Positions 44,828 to 55,131 of a DNA stretch of 64,000 bases are shown piece by piece. Position numbers and translations under genes: made by a program. Location: positions 63,411-127,410 of the forward strand of contig NW_014577878.1 in NCBI RefSeq assembly GCF_000485595.1, read 5' to 3'. The stretch's first letter is position 1. Each line of letters opens with the position of its first letter. Below the pieces are notes generated by a model. It did no database searches, was not told the origin of the DNA, and saw nothing but the letters and a program-made list of their open reading frames with translations. Origin of the DNA: Priapulus caudatus. Taxonomy: Eukaryota; Priapulida; Priapulimorpha; Priapulimorphida; Priapulidae.

Positions 44828-45523
44828 TCATGGCATCTCATTCATTGCTTCGAGAGCTTCACCCTCCAAGCATAATCCCAACTGAATTCCCCATGCATTC
44901 TCTGCCCATTGATTATAGCTTGCCATCATCTCGAATTTTATTAGGAAGTGCCTTAAGGCAGTTCCATCTCCCTTCCTAAAGTTTGGAGGTTTTCGTTCCT
45001 TTACAGGTGTACTGCGCCAAGGACTTCTCTCACGGGCTATTGGCATGTCCTGCATCGACTCCTTCCTTGTGTATGGCATATGCCCAACCGTAGCCGTATC
45101 TCTTTCAGGTGCCTGAAAAATGTATTTTCCCCCGTCAGGTGAGAAATCAGAACTCACACTGCTGTTTTCTGTTTTCGGCATGCTGCTGTGCTGTCTGCTC
45201 AGACTTCCCCAGTTTACCTGTAAGCTTTCCTGGCTTGTTCCAGCGTGGGGTAGGGGTGCGTGGTATCTCTGTCCCCTTTCCTGTTCATTTTCCTCCCAGC
45301 TGTCCTGTAATCTCTTCTCTGAGCCTGTTATCTTCTCCCTATAATCCTTGGCTGCCTCCTGAGATAGCTTCTTATCCCTAGAAAACTCCGGTGTGGATAC
45401 GCCATCGTGACTGGTCTTCGGTACCTCTCCCCTTCTGAAAATAATGGACTCGCTTTTGCTCAGCTGGTGTGGCGATGACTCATCTGCCTCCGTGGCCCGC
45501 TGCCTGCCAGCGTTGCCTTCCAC
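44828..45523 (-). pseudogene. Gag N-terminal half
   Basis: A polar, disordered N-terminus (SPHQLSKSESIIFRRGE) leads to FRKGDGTALRHFLIKFEMMA and AWGIQLGLCLEGEALEAMNE, the start of a Gypsy capsid domain. Met at 45523 is a plausible start, 134 bases inside the primer-binding site. Confidence 0.75.
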
Positions 45524-45656
45524 ATTGCTCCATCGGTTCTCCTGGGGCGTCAGAAAACCCCGGATTCTCTTTATAAAACTCTATATGTTTTTACCCCCGC
45601 TCACTATACGTCTATACCACTGGTACACTTGCTATTGCTATTCCTTCATGCGAACA

Positions 45657-45674
45657 ATCCCGGACGAGCCCCTA
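45657..45674 (-). other. Primer-binding site, tRNA-Pro type
   Basis: Plus-strand ATCCCGGACGAGCCCCTA matches the tRNA-Pro 3' end used by murine leukaemia virus type retroelements in 17 of 18 positions. It lies upstream of gag, as it should. The sequence next to it is not the expected LTR end but a short duplicated word and an RT fragment. Confidence 0.7.
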
Positions 45675-45711
45675 TTTTACCTGTAGTGGCCTTGGCTGAA
45701 CCCCCACTAAA

Positions 45712-46145
45712 GTTACCTGTAGTGAAAGATCCCTCCCAGTGCGTCAAGCAAATCGTCCATTCTAGGTAAAGGGAACGCATGTTTTCGAACTACGTGGTTA
45801 ACCCTTCTGTAGTCAATGCAAAAACGGACACTTCCATCCTTCTTGGCTACTAACACGACAGGTGAAGCCCAAGATCCGCTTCCTGGTTCGATGACTCACT
45901 TTGCTACCATGTCCACTATTTCCTTATCCATATCCGCCTGCCGGTGGAACGGAACTCGACGCGGTGGCTGCTTTATCGGTCGAGTATTACCTATATTTAT
46001 CTTATGCTTAACGATATTCGTCCTCCCGAGACTATCTCCCGGTCCCGCGAATATATCTTGATAGCTATGTAGTGTCTCAGCCACTTTACTTCGCTGCTCC
46101 GGTTGCAGTCTTGCATCTACCCTATACAGTATGGTGCCGTGACCA
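45712..46145 (-). pseudogene. Displaced RT fragment
   Basis: The minus strand reads VAETLHSYQDIFAGPGDSLG, INIGNTRPIKQPPRRVPFH, SGSWASPVVLVAKKDGSVRF and PLPRMDDLLDALGG: the first RT motifs of a Gypsy pol, in nearly continuous frame. It ends before the RT catalytic Asp. It lies between the 5' LTR fragment and the primer-binding site, where no coding sequence belongs. Confidence 0.85.
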
Positions 46146-46290
46146 GGATTTGATCGTTATATCTGTGCTGCCTAGATTTTATCCTGTTCTTAGTCTATAT
46201 ATGGTTACTTTATCTATACTGTGAGTTCAATCTATCCATCCTGGTCTAGTCTACTGCTCCTGTGAGTTACACACCCCCGAAATCTCTACA
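46146..46290 (-). repeat. 5' LTR fragment
   Basis: It starts TGTAGAGATTTCGGGGGTGT at 46290 (minus strand) and matches the first 145 bp of the 3' LTR. It then passes abruptly into the RT fragment. Confidence 0.82.
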
Positions 46291-46928
46291 TTATTCTGGT
46301 TTCAATAAAAATTTATTAAAATGTCGAAAATGCATAACAAAACAAGAAAATATATTTAATTTGCTCAGTGTGGCTAGCAGTAGCAAGTAGTTCAATAAGA
46401 TATATTCTATTGATCCACAAAAATCTGGATATTTTATCGAACCCAGTAGAAAATGAAATCAATCTCTTACATAAAGGGCGAGTCTGTTTTTGCGTCTGTC
46501 TGTCTGTCTATCTTCTCCCCCTCCGTAAGAGATCAATTGTTTCGCAGTTTTACCGGTATTTTTGTAGCTGTGTTGTCGAATTACAGCGACAATATTAAAA
46601 CGAATTATTAGCTTCGAAGGAGACACGAAAGCGTCGTAGACGACTACCATATAGGTATAAAAAAACATAAAGTTAACAGCAATCCTAGCTGCTTATTTTT
46701 CCTGCATGCACTCAGTGTTTGTCGTTAGCACTCTCAATCTGGACATCATCTCATGATCTCTATCCTTGAACCCTCTTAATCAGCATGACGCGACGACCAT
46801 TTTAGGCCAAAAACAATTTAGACAATTACATAAAGGGCGAGTCTGTTTTTCTGTTTGTCAGTCCGTCTATCTTCTCTGCCCCCCTAAGAGGTCACCCCCA
46901 ACACCATATATATTCTCAATTAGCATAC
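46291..46928. repeat. Spacer with repeat words
   Basis: TAAAGGGCGAGTCTGTTTTT occurs at about 46471 and 46833, each followed by a CTATCTTCTC block. A decayed copy of the GTAGTTCAATA palindrome lies at about 46387-46450. ATCAGCATGACGCGACGACC at about 46780 recurs at 47468 and 47948. Confidence 0.65.
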
Positions 46929-47079
46929 TAGACCAATAAATTGTGCCCTAAAATTTTTTATATTCTGGTGTTATTTTAGGGCTAAAATAAATAGGGCATA
47001 AATAAAATAGGGCTAAAATATTTTAGGGCTAAAATAACACCAGAATATAAAATTTTTTAGGGCACAATTTATTGGTCTA
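46929..47079. mobile_element. MULE-like palindromic MITE, 9-bp target duplication
   Basis: The ends TAGACCAATAAATTGTGCCC and its complement begin inverted repeats of about 60 bp that make up most of the 151 bp. TTAGCATAC borders both sides exactly (46920-46928 and 47080-47088). Long TIRs with a 9-bp duplication are the hallmark of Mutator-like elements. Confidence 0.88.
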
Positions 47080-47087
47080 TTAGCATA

Positions 47088-47946
47088 CATGCGTCTAAAC
47101 AGAGGAATTGCTCCGACCTGTCATTGCAGATTGCATGATAAAAATACAATTCGTGACGTTTCGTTTCACCGGTCATAGCCGGTGAACGCGCGTAAATTAA
47201 TTAATTAGACTAATTAATTAGCGCGTAATTAATTAGTCTAATCGTGCTTCAATGGACAATAGACTCAAAATTCAGAGAGATTAAGGCTAAGACATGTGAC
47301 ATGATGTGTCTATAATAGCTAGAATCTATAGAATTGTAATTCAAATCGTTCGCTCCATATCATAGTTAGTACACATTTCTACCGGTCATAGCATAATAGC
47401 GGAAGTGGGCGGGGTTTTTATTCTTCAATCACAGGTCGGAGCAATTCATCTGTTTAGACGCATGTATCAGCATGACGCGACAACCATTTTAGGTTAAAAC
47501 TCCTGCTGCTGCTTTTAAATAAATTGCTGTAAAAACGCTCTATGTATAACGATAATATAATAAAGTAATATATACGCAGCATATTATACGAACGTACACA
47601 ATAATCTGATGGCTGACCGTAGCCTTGGACGTTTTGGTTAGAATGGGTTCGCGGCCCCACTGTTTCTGACAAGCGGTGCGAGTTTAGCGCTGGGGACCAG
47701 TCTACTTCCTGGCTAGCATTGGTTTATAATTTTATGACGTAATGGCGATGTCACGTGCCGATGGAAACGGCTGTAATGGCCATTTGTAAAGTGTCGCCGG
47801 CGAAAGTCGCTGGAAAATAGAAACGTTTCAAAATATTTTTGTCATCGAGGTTGTCGTCGGTCGTCGTCACACACACCCTCCGGGACGGGTGACGGGAGAC
47901 GGGTGTCGTATCACAGGTCGGAGCAATTCCTCTGTTTAGACGCATG
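47088..47946. mobile_element. Element with 34-bp inverted repeats, nested
   Basis: 47088-47121 (CATGCGTCTAAACAGAGGAA...) is a perfect complement of 47913-47946 and matches 47431-47464 with one mismatch. Both right-hand copies are followed by the same TATCAGCATGACGCGAC words, so one element may sit inside another or the right end may be duplicated. An AATTAATTAG-rich palindrome lies at about 47196-47240. Confidence 0.72.
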
Positions 47947-48204
47947 TATCAGCATGACGCGACGACCATTTTAGGCCCAAACAAAATCAAGAAAATACAA
48001 AAACTACAAAAATCTCAAATTAAAATTAAAATTATTTATTATTTTCATAAATGTTCGCGCGGTCGCGCTATATACCCTCCTACTAATTCACTGCTCATCC
48101 ATCGAGTGCATGTTGTTTGCATTTTTACCCCGGGCATCGCCGGGTAGCCCAGCTAGTACAAAATAAATGCAATTTAGTATTATAGTTGGCGCAGTTTGTG
48201 ACGC
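47947..48204. other. Spacer
   Basis: A GCGCGGTCGCGC word and GGGCATCGCCGGGTAGCCC palindrome occur. No gene was seen. Confidence 0.35.
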
Positions 48205-48353
48205 TGCGTAGTTCAATATAATATCCTATTGCAAATGATAAAATTCACCAAAAAGTGTGTATATTTTACTGAGCTACCTGTAGAACACAATCATAAAATC
48301 CATAACAAATAAAATCCATTTCTATGTACATAGCATCAGCCCAGTTTGTGGCT

Positions 48354-48428
48354 CTGGGTAGTTCAATAAAATATCCTATTACAAAGGATAAAATCCACAA
48401 AAATCGGATATTTTATTGAACTACCCAG
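48354..48428. mobile_element. 75-bp palindromic MITE
   Basis: CTGGGTAGTTCAATAAAATA and its complement bound a short core, with about 23 bp of pairing at each end. A related, decayed copy is at 46387-46450. A duplicate lies at 56493-56568 in copy B. Confidence 0.8.
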
Positions 48429-48639
48429 TACCACAGAAATCCATACAAAATACTGTATCTGTGGCTCTTCTGTTCCAGCCATCCATGGCCACTTTGAGAA
48501 TAATTAATCCAGAGCTGGCAACAGCTTGAAGAGGCCGTTACAGTAAATGAAATTTATAATACACTAACAAAGTACCCGTCTTTTCGGACGGTGTGAATTC
48601 ATGAATATGATGATTAGTGTTGTAGCTGCACCTAAGGAT

Positions 48640-48770
48640 CACCGATCCCTCTGGAACCCCCACCCCGTACAGCCATCACGTAACATGATGGATGTACGTA
48701 CATCCTATCACATACCCGCGTACATCCCATCACATACCCGTACATCGCATCACGTAAGATGAGGGGGGTT
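48640..48770. repeat. Short imperfect repeats of CATCAC/GTACATC
   Basis: Words such as CCATCACATACCCGTACATC recur about every 23-25 bp. Copy B has the same run at about 56810-56900. Confidence 0.65.
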
Positions 48771-49373
48771 CCCTCTGGTTCTGGGTGGAGGTTTCTGGGG
48801 ATGAAGGGGTGGGGGATAGTTTTGGTGTTTTGAAATTGTTAAGTAAAAAAATCGTGTTTTTTACGTACCGACCTACTCTTTAAAAAATTGGATTTGGAAC
48901 CGTAAGAGAGATTTCAGCAGTTTGTAAGAATTGATAATTGATAATAGAATTGAAATCCCCAATATGAGCAGTTTGTTTGGTGAGGCAGTTAATAATTTCA
49001 GGAGCTTTGTGGTGAGCAGTTGGTAATCACTGTCTGTTGGGACAGAAGTCGTTAAACACGTGGCAGTGAATTGCAGTTTGACGTGCATGTCATGTGGCAA
49101 TTCTCAATTCTGAACAGCATGCATTATTGCTTGAACAGTATATATGCACATGCATTGGAATTGTTGGATGAAATTAATCTATTGTAGGACAGAAAACAAA
49201 ATGGGATAAATAATAACATTTGTATGGTTTTATGTCCAAATATAGGATGTGGTCTGAGTGGTTGTAAACATGTTTTGTCCAACAATACATAATTCATGCA
49301 GGAATTGGTGACAACCGGCAGGAATAATGCCATTTATTGACTGGGCAACAATGGTAATGTGTTTGTGTAGGCC

Positions 49374-49611
49374 CAGTGGCGTAGCTAGGATTTTTTCAGC
49401 GGGGGGGGGGGCACTGGGGGGGCTTACATTTTCGTGGGGGGGGGGCACAATATATAACTTTTCTTTGTATTATACTGTTCTAACGGCAGCATTGTTTTTA
49501 ATTCAATTTTTTTTTATCAAGCATGAATTTTCAGTGGGGGGGCACCTGGGGGGCACAGAAAATTTGTGGGGGGCACGTGCCCCCCCAGGCCCCCCCGTAG
49601 CTACGCCCCTG
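49374..49611. mobile_element. hAT-type MITE with 8-bp target duplication
   Basis: The ends CAGTGGCGTAGCTA and TAGCTACGCCCCTG are inverted repeats, with TGTAGGCC on both sides (49366-49373 and 49612-49619). G-runs and C-runs fill the interior. The copy B counterpart is 57516-57758 with the same duplication, about 60 bp of internal difference and a small extra block. Confidence 0.88.
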
Positions 49612-49851
49612 TGTAGGCCTACAAACTATGATTGTTATTGAAGAAACAGGCATATTGAGATTTGGGAAGACTTACCTTAAGTGCAGGAGATAAAGGTATA
49701 TTAACTGAGCTAGAAAGTTTTCGGCGTGAAACTGAACCTAACGCGAAGATGTGGTGAGCACAATTGTGGTGAAGCACAGGCACTTGGAGGCGTTTCAATA
49801 AAAGATAATGGTAAATAAGACGAAAGTCTATTTACTACCATTCAAGCTTAA

Positions 49852-50765
49852 AGGCATAATAGGCCATCGATTATGCAATTTTAACAGAATGCTAGAGTAA
49901 CTGGCACCTTGTGTAGTTAATAAGTACATTACCTTATAGCCAAACGCGGTATTCGTTTGTCCAATATCACTGCTGGTTACTAAAAATGTCTAATTGAAAT
50001 CCACAGTCGCACGAAATCAGTTTGACTGACTTGTTTACAGTTTCGAAACCCCATACTTCGAAACGGTGTGATACAGATTTATAGTCCACCGGACATTTTC
50101 GCACGCTGCAAAACGCACGCCACGCATGCATTTTCGCTCGGCCGTACGCAATGGCTAGCGATAGTACAGTACCCGTAATGTATACGTAACAGTAGCTCTG
50201 ATTGTAATGAACGTGGAATCCACGTACGAATCAACGGACGCATCGTAGATAATGAAGTAGGTAGGCTGTTTGGGGGCCAACGCTATGGGAGGATCGCGGA
50301 CTAACCACGGCCACAGACTAAACATGGAAAGCAGACGGCACTAGCGTATTTACGTATATTGGTCAAACGAAATCAACCTGTGTCTGAAATTGAAGACATT
50401 GGGTACCCGTTCATTAGCACCCACGGTTATTTACTTGTGCCGCAATACCGAGAATACACCCAGAGATACATTCTACTAGCTCATTAGTCGTATATAAGCA
50501 TCCCGGAGCAAACATTCTCTGCTAAACACACCGTAGCAACATGTGCGTTGCCTAACCGAATTGAGGCTATTTTGCTTGGCAACCAATTTAGCGTTGGCGC
50601 CAGATTACCAGATTTACGATTTCAATTAGACATTTCTTAGTATTGCAGTGATATTGGACAACTAATACGCGTTTGACTTATACAGTAATTACTTATTAAC
50701 TACAGAAGGTCGCAGTTACTGTAGCAATTCGTCAACTTTGTATAATCAATGGGCCTATTATGCCT
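49852..50765. mobile_element. 914-bp non-autonomous TTAA element
   Basis: The ends AGGCATAATAGGCC and GGCCTATTATGCCT are perfect inverted repeats flanked by TTAA (49848-49851 and 50766-50769). TTAA targets are used by piggyBac and Kolobok elements. No transposase frame lies inside. Copy B has one TTAA (57994-57997) at the matching point and nothing else, so it is an empty site. Confidence 0.88.
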
Positions 50766-50829
50766 TTAATGTTTCTATACTGTCTTTCACTATTATTGCG
50801 CGACAATTTGCTGGAAATGCCGTCGAAAT

Positions 50830-51470
50830 GGTGATCTGCAGCGCTGCAAACGCTGAACTGCAAACGCTTGCTGCCCTGCACACTGACCTCACTCACACAT
50901 AATGTTCTGTCCGTCTGTGTGGTGAAGAGCGTGTTATGGATTTGGGGATATCGCAGCAGGGATAAGTTCCGCGATCAGAGTTATCGCGAGATGATTCCCG
51001 TAGGTGGCGCCTACGGATATACTACTTCCGGGTAAGTACAGGCTGACAGGGAATTGCGCAACAGCAACCAAAAGAGTGGCGAAAAGCAAAACATTCTGTG
51101 TGAGCTAGCCGGTGGATGGTAGTCTGCTATTAAAACCTAGTCATAGTATATGTACCAGGTCCAGGGACAGCTGCCTTGTACGCGAGGCTGGAGTCAGTCT
51201 TTAAAATGTTGTGGTTCAGTATATAAACATTTAGGTCCCCGTAGTGCAGTCCGTGTTTCTAATAGTCCGCGCTACATCGCATGGCGAATAGGAACGGGAG
51301 AAGCTCTGTATAAGACTTTACAAGTACAATACCTGTTTTTCTTGACCGTATATTATTTATTATATTATTAAAGCTTTTGCTCTGGATTATAATACATGTA
51401 TTCGTACACGTTGATGTTTTTTTTTGTTAATTTTTCTGCCGTCTTGCATGTATATATATGTGGAATGTGG
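50830..51470. repeat. Gap-flanking segment, first copy
   Basis: 50865-51470 recurs at 51655-52262 and at 58080-58688. The first two copies face each other across the N gap, as expected when overlapping contig ends are not merged. Confidence 0.85.
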
Positions 51471-51654
51471 NNNNNNNNNNNNNNNNNNNNNNNNNNNNNN
51501 NNNNNNNNNNNNNNNNNNNNNNNNNNNNNNNNNNNNNNNNNNNNNNNNNNNNNNNNNNNNNNNNNNNNNNNNNNNNNNNNNNNNNNNNNNNNNNNNNNNN
51601 NNNNNNNNNNNNNNNNNNNNNNNNNNNNNNNNNNNNNNNNNNNNNNNNNNNNNN
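51471..51654. other. Assembly gap of 184 N
   Basis: An undetermined stretch between two copies of the same sequence. Open frames spanning it are artefacts. Confidence 0.97.
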
Positions 51655-52262
51655 TCTGCAAACGCTTGCTGCCCTGCCACTGACCTCACTCACACATAAA
51701 TGTCTGTCCGTCTGTGTGGTGAAGAGCGTGATTATGGATTTGGGATATCGCCGGGAATGGTCGGTTCCGCGATCAGAGTTATCGCGAGATGATTCCCGTA
51801 GGTGGCGCTACGGATATACTACTTCCGGGTAGTACAGCTGACAGGGAATTGCGCAACAGCAACCAAAAGAGTGCGCGAAAAGCAAAACATTCTGCTGTGA
51901 GCTAGCCGGTGATGGTAGTCTGCTATTAAAACCTAGTCATAGTTATATGTACCAGGTCCAGGGACAGCTGGCCTTGTACGAGCTGGAGTCAGTCTTTAAA
52001 ATGTTGTGGTTCCAGTATATAACATATTAGGTCCCCGTAGTGCAGTCCGTGTTTATAATAGTCCGCGCTACATCGCATGGCGAATAGGAACGGGAGAAGT
52101 CTGTATAAGACTTTACAAGTACAATACCTGTTTTGTCTTGACCGTATATTATTTATTATATTATTAAAGCTTTTGCTCTGGATTATATACATGTATTCGT
52201 ACACGTTGATGTTTTTTTTGTTAATTTTTCTGCCGTCTTGCATGTATATCATGTGGAATGTG
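51655..52262. repeat. Gap-flanking segment, second copy
   Basis: It starts TCTGCAAACGCTTGCTGCCC, as at about 50860, and follows it to GTATATCATGTGGAATGTGG, where the first copy meets the gap. Confidence 0.85.
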
Positions 52263-52409
52263 GGTAAAATGCTGTCTGCGGACAGTGGATAACGTAGGTA
52301 ATAAAATTCGCTGTTTCCCTTTTATTAGTATAGATTTTAAATTAAATATATGTTAATATACATATATTTATGATGAAGAAAGAAGTTGCCGCACCTGCGC
52401 GAGAAATGT

Positions 52410-52470
52410 TTTGCAATTGCCGGCCCCTAACGTATTACGCAAGCGTGCTACCACTGCGCCACAGCGATTG
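52410..52470 (-). repeat. tRNA-like SINE remnant
   Basis: The minus strand reads TGGCGCAGTGGTAGCACGC, a good polymerase III A box. The B box is lost. A duplicate lies at about 58845-58905. Confidence 0.45.
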
Positions 52471-52623
52471 CACAGCGCAGCTGTCAACAACACGTACTAC
52501 AATGGTAGTGACGTCGATCGATATTACCGGTTTGATATCGGTAGACCAGTGTTAAATGAAACGGCTTGAAATTGAACTTTATCGTGTTTGGATCGTTGCA
52601 AAAGTGCGCCTATACCACTCTAT

Positions 52624-53321
52624 AGCTACGTCTACACGACGAACCTTAACTGGAGTTAACCGTCTACACGGGGCCTTAACTCGAGTTAAGGTACTCGAGT
52701 TAGCTTAACCTCGCCAGTCGATCGAGGTTAGCTAACTCGAGTTAAGGCCGTGTAGACGCTTAACTCGAGTTAGCTTAACCTCCACGATAGGGTGGCAGCA
52801 CTAGTACGATGTACGTACACACGCATGTACGCACGCGTACTTGCACACGCACGCACACACTCATGCACGCGCACGTTTACGTGCACACGCATGCACGCAC
52901 GCACGCCTACGTGCACATGCCACACGCGCGCACCGCACGCACACACTCATGTACGCACGTGTACATGCACACGCACGCACGCACGCACGGCACGCACGCA
53001 CGTGTACGTGCACATGCATGCACGAACGCACGCACGTGTACGTGCACATGCATGCACGAACGCACGCACGTGTACCTGCCACACACACGGCGACGCACGG
53101 TACGCACGCACGCACTTGCTACGTGCACTTGCACGCACGTGTTACTTGCACACGCACGCACACACGTGTACCTGCCACACACACGCACGCACGCCACGTT
53201 TACATACGCACGCAGCCACGCACGCATGCATAATAAATCGGTAATAATCGCTATTCGGTGTTTCGTGTAGATGCCTACATAACCGCTAACTCGAGTTAAG
53301 GTTTGCCGTGTAGACGAGGCT
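52624..53321. mobile_element. MITE with CGTCTACACG ends and an ACGC-rich core
   Basis: The left end AGCTACGTCTACACGACGAA and right end (complement AGCCTCGTCTACACGGCAAA) both lead into CCTTAACT and nested GTTAAG/CTCGAG palindromes. The interior (52805-53225) is an irregular (CA/CG)n array with GTACGTGCACATGC words. It creates false Thr-His-Ala-Arg frames on both strands. The copy B counterpart is about 59052-59741. Confidence 0.82.
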
Positions 53322-53427
53322 TATGAGAGTAGTTAATTGCATTCGTTTACAGTCAAGCAATTTGAAATCATGCGAGCAGATTAGAGAACATAGGTAACAA
53401 AAAATTTTCCCTTTTATACTAGTATAT

Positions 53428-53525
53428 TCACGCTCGCTCGCTCAACTGCCTTCCACGTTGAACACCTCAAACATGTGTCATTTAGACATGAATCCGTGGG
53501 CTGGCTATCTGTGTTATGTATTTAC
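53428..53525. repeat. 101-bp satellite, one unit
   Basis: The unit with CTTCCACGTTGAACACCTCA and CATTTAGACATGAATCCGTG is the same as at 54605-54794 and 63283-63490. Confidence 0.85.
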
Positions 53526-53529
53526 GTAT

Positions 53530-54602
53530 CAGGACAAATACCCCCGGCAATCACCCTTGGACAATTACCCAACCTGACATTTTACCCCTTACAATTACCC
53601 CCCCCCCCACACACACACACAGAAGGTGAAGGAGGAGAGGGTGAAGGAAGAGGAGAAGAGGTGTAGGAGGAGGAGAAGAGGTGGATGAGGAGGGGGAGAA
53701 GGTGGAGGAGGGGGATAACGTGGGGAGGTGGCGGAGGAGGAGGAGAGGAAGTGAAGGAGGTGGAGGAGGGGGAGAACGTTGGGAGAAGGAGGGGGAGGAG
53801 GAGAAGGTAGAGAAGGGAGGAGGTAGCGGAAGGCCAAGTGGTGGAGGTGGGGAGAAGGTGGTGGAGGAGGAGGAGAAGAGGTGGAGGAGGGGAGAGAAGG
53901 TGGAGGAGGAAGGGAGGAGGGGAGAAGGTGAAGGAGGTAGCGGAGGGCCAAGTGGCGGAGGAGGAGGGGAGAAGGTGGTGGAGGAGGAGAAGAGGTGGAG
54001 GTGGAGGAGGAGAGGAGGGGGAGAAGGTGGTGTAGGAGAGAGGAGGGGAGAAGGTTGAGGAGAGGAGGTGGAGGAGGAGGAAGGGGAGAACGTGGGGAGA
54101 AGGTGGTGGAGGAGGAGGGGAGAAGGTGGAGGAGTGAGGTGGGAAGGTAGAGGAGCGGCGCTTCTACCTCCTCCTCCTCCCTCCATCACATTCTCTCTCC
54201 TCTTCCTCCTCCCTCAACCACCACCTACACCTCCTCTACCTCCTCTCCCCCTCCTACTTCTCCACTACCTTCTCCGCCGTCCTCTATCTCCTCCTCTAAA
54301 TGTCCAGGGGGTAATTGTCCTGATACCTTGGACAGTGGGCATCGGACAGTGGAGGAGGAGGAGGAGTAGGAGGGGAGTGGATGAGGTACAGGAGGTAGAG
54401 GCGCCCTCCTCTACCTCCTCCTCCTCCTCCTCCTCCTCCTCCTCCTCCTCCTCCTCCTCCTCCTCCTCCTCCTCCTCCTCCTCCTCCTCCTCCTCCTCCA
54501 TCACCTTCTTTCCTCTTCCACCTTGTCCGGGGGGTAAATTTCCGGGGGGTAAATGTCCGGTGGGTAATTGTCCGGGGTGTAATTGTCCGGGGGGTGATTG
54601 TC
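53530..54602. repeat. Foldback with long purine then pyrimidine tracts
   Basis: The ends carry several GGACAATTACCCCC-type words in opposite orientation (53530-53610 and 54525-54602). Between them a nearly pure GA strand (about 53625-54160) turns into a CT-rich strand (54160-54520), including about 30 CTC triplets (54411-54504). Poly-Glu, poly-Ser and poly-Pro frames are compositional. The copy B counterpart is about 59940-61055, with the CTC run broken up. Confidence 0.8.
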
Positions 54603-54604
54603 GT

Positions 54605-54810
54605 ATTTACATGCGTTACGCGCACTCGCTCAACTGCCTTCCACGTTGAACACCTCAAACATGTGTCATTTAGACATGAATCCGTGGCTGGCTAACTGTG
54701 TACGTATCTACATGCGTTACGCGCACTTGCTCAACTGCCTTCCACGTTGAACACCTCAAACATGTGTCATTTAGACATGACTCTGTGGCTGGCTAACTTT
54801 GTACGTATTT
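54605..54810. repeat. 101-bp satellite, two units
   Basis: CATGCGTTACGCGCAC starts at 54610 and 54711, a 101-bp period. The second unit ends in AACTTTGTACGTATTT (54795-54810), which is the target duplication of the LINE. Confidence 0.85.
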
Positions 54811-55131
54811 TTACGTCAAACCACAATTTGTAATGATGTCAAGAACGGGAAGTTCATGTTTGTTCCTTTTATGTTGCATGCCTGTGTTAGATATACACAA
54901 GTCCTGCCACGGTAGAACACCTGTTGATGGACCACAACAGGCTTGCATGTTCTGTCTGCCTTAATGTATGTCCTGTCTGTTCCAAATGTCACGTGTACTT
55001 GTTTCTAGAGCCCCAAAACCAATGCAATGCTCCTAAATGTCTTTCAACAATTTATACCTTTACTGTTTTCCACATACTCATGTCTATATATAGTTCAAAA
55101 CCTATTTTTTCAACTTTAAAATATAAACAAA

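Larger units (their letters stand above)
41913..46290 (-). mobile_element. Third Gypsy element, internally rearranged
   Basis: On the minus strand the order is: 5' LTR fragment (46290-46146), an RT fragment (46145-45712), primer-binding site (45674-45657), gag (45523-44121), protease (43901-43257), RNase H tail and integrase zinc region (43288-42299), polypurine tract, 3' LTR. The main RT and most of RNase H are missing from their proper place, and integrase stops after its zinc-binding domain. The displaced RT piece is the only RT sequence left. Confidence 0.82.

Noticed and set aside
46130-46150. TGGTGCCGTGACCAGGAT as a primer-binding site of a BEL-type element
   Set aside because: On the minus strand it reads in frame as the region before RT of the displaced fragment, and its orientation to the LTR is wrong.
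51368-51832. Open frames crossing the N gap
   Set aside because: They are mostly undetermined residues, an artefact of the gap.
52792-53270. Thr-His-Ala-Arg and Cys-Val-Arg open frames of up to 153 codons (also in copy B)
   Set aside because: They arise from the irregular (CA/CG)n core of a MITE and are present in several frames at once.
53551-54658. Long Pro/Ser, Glu and Gly open frames
   Set aside because: They are translations of the GA and CT tracts and have no biological support.
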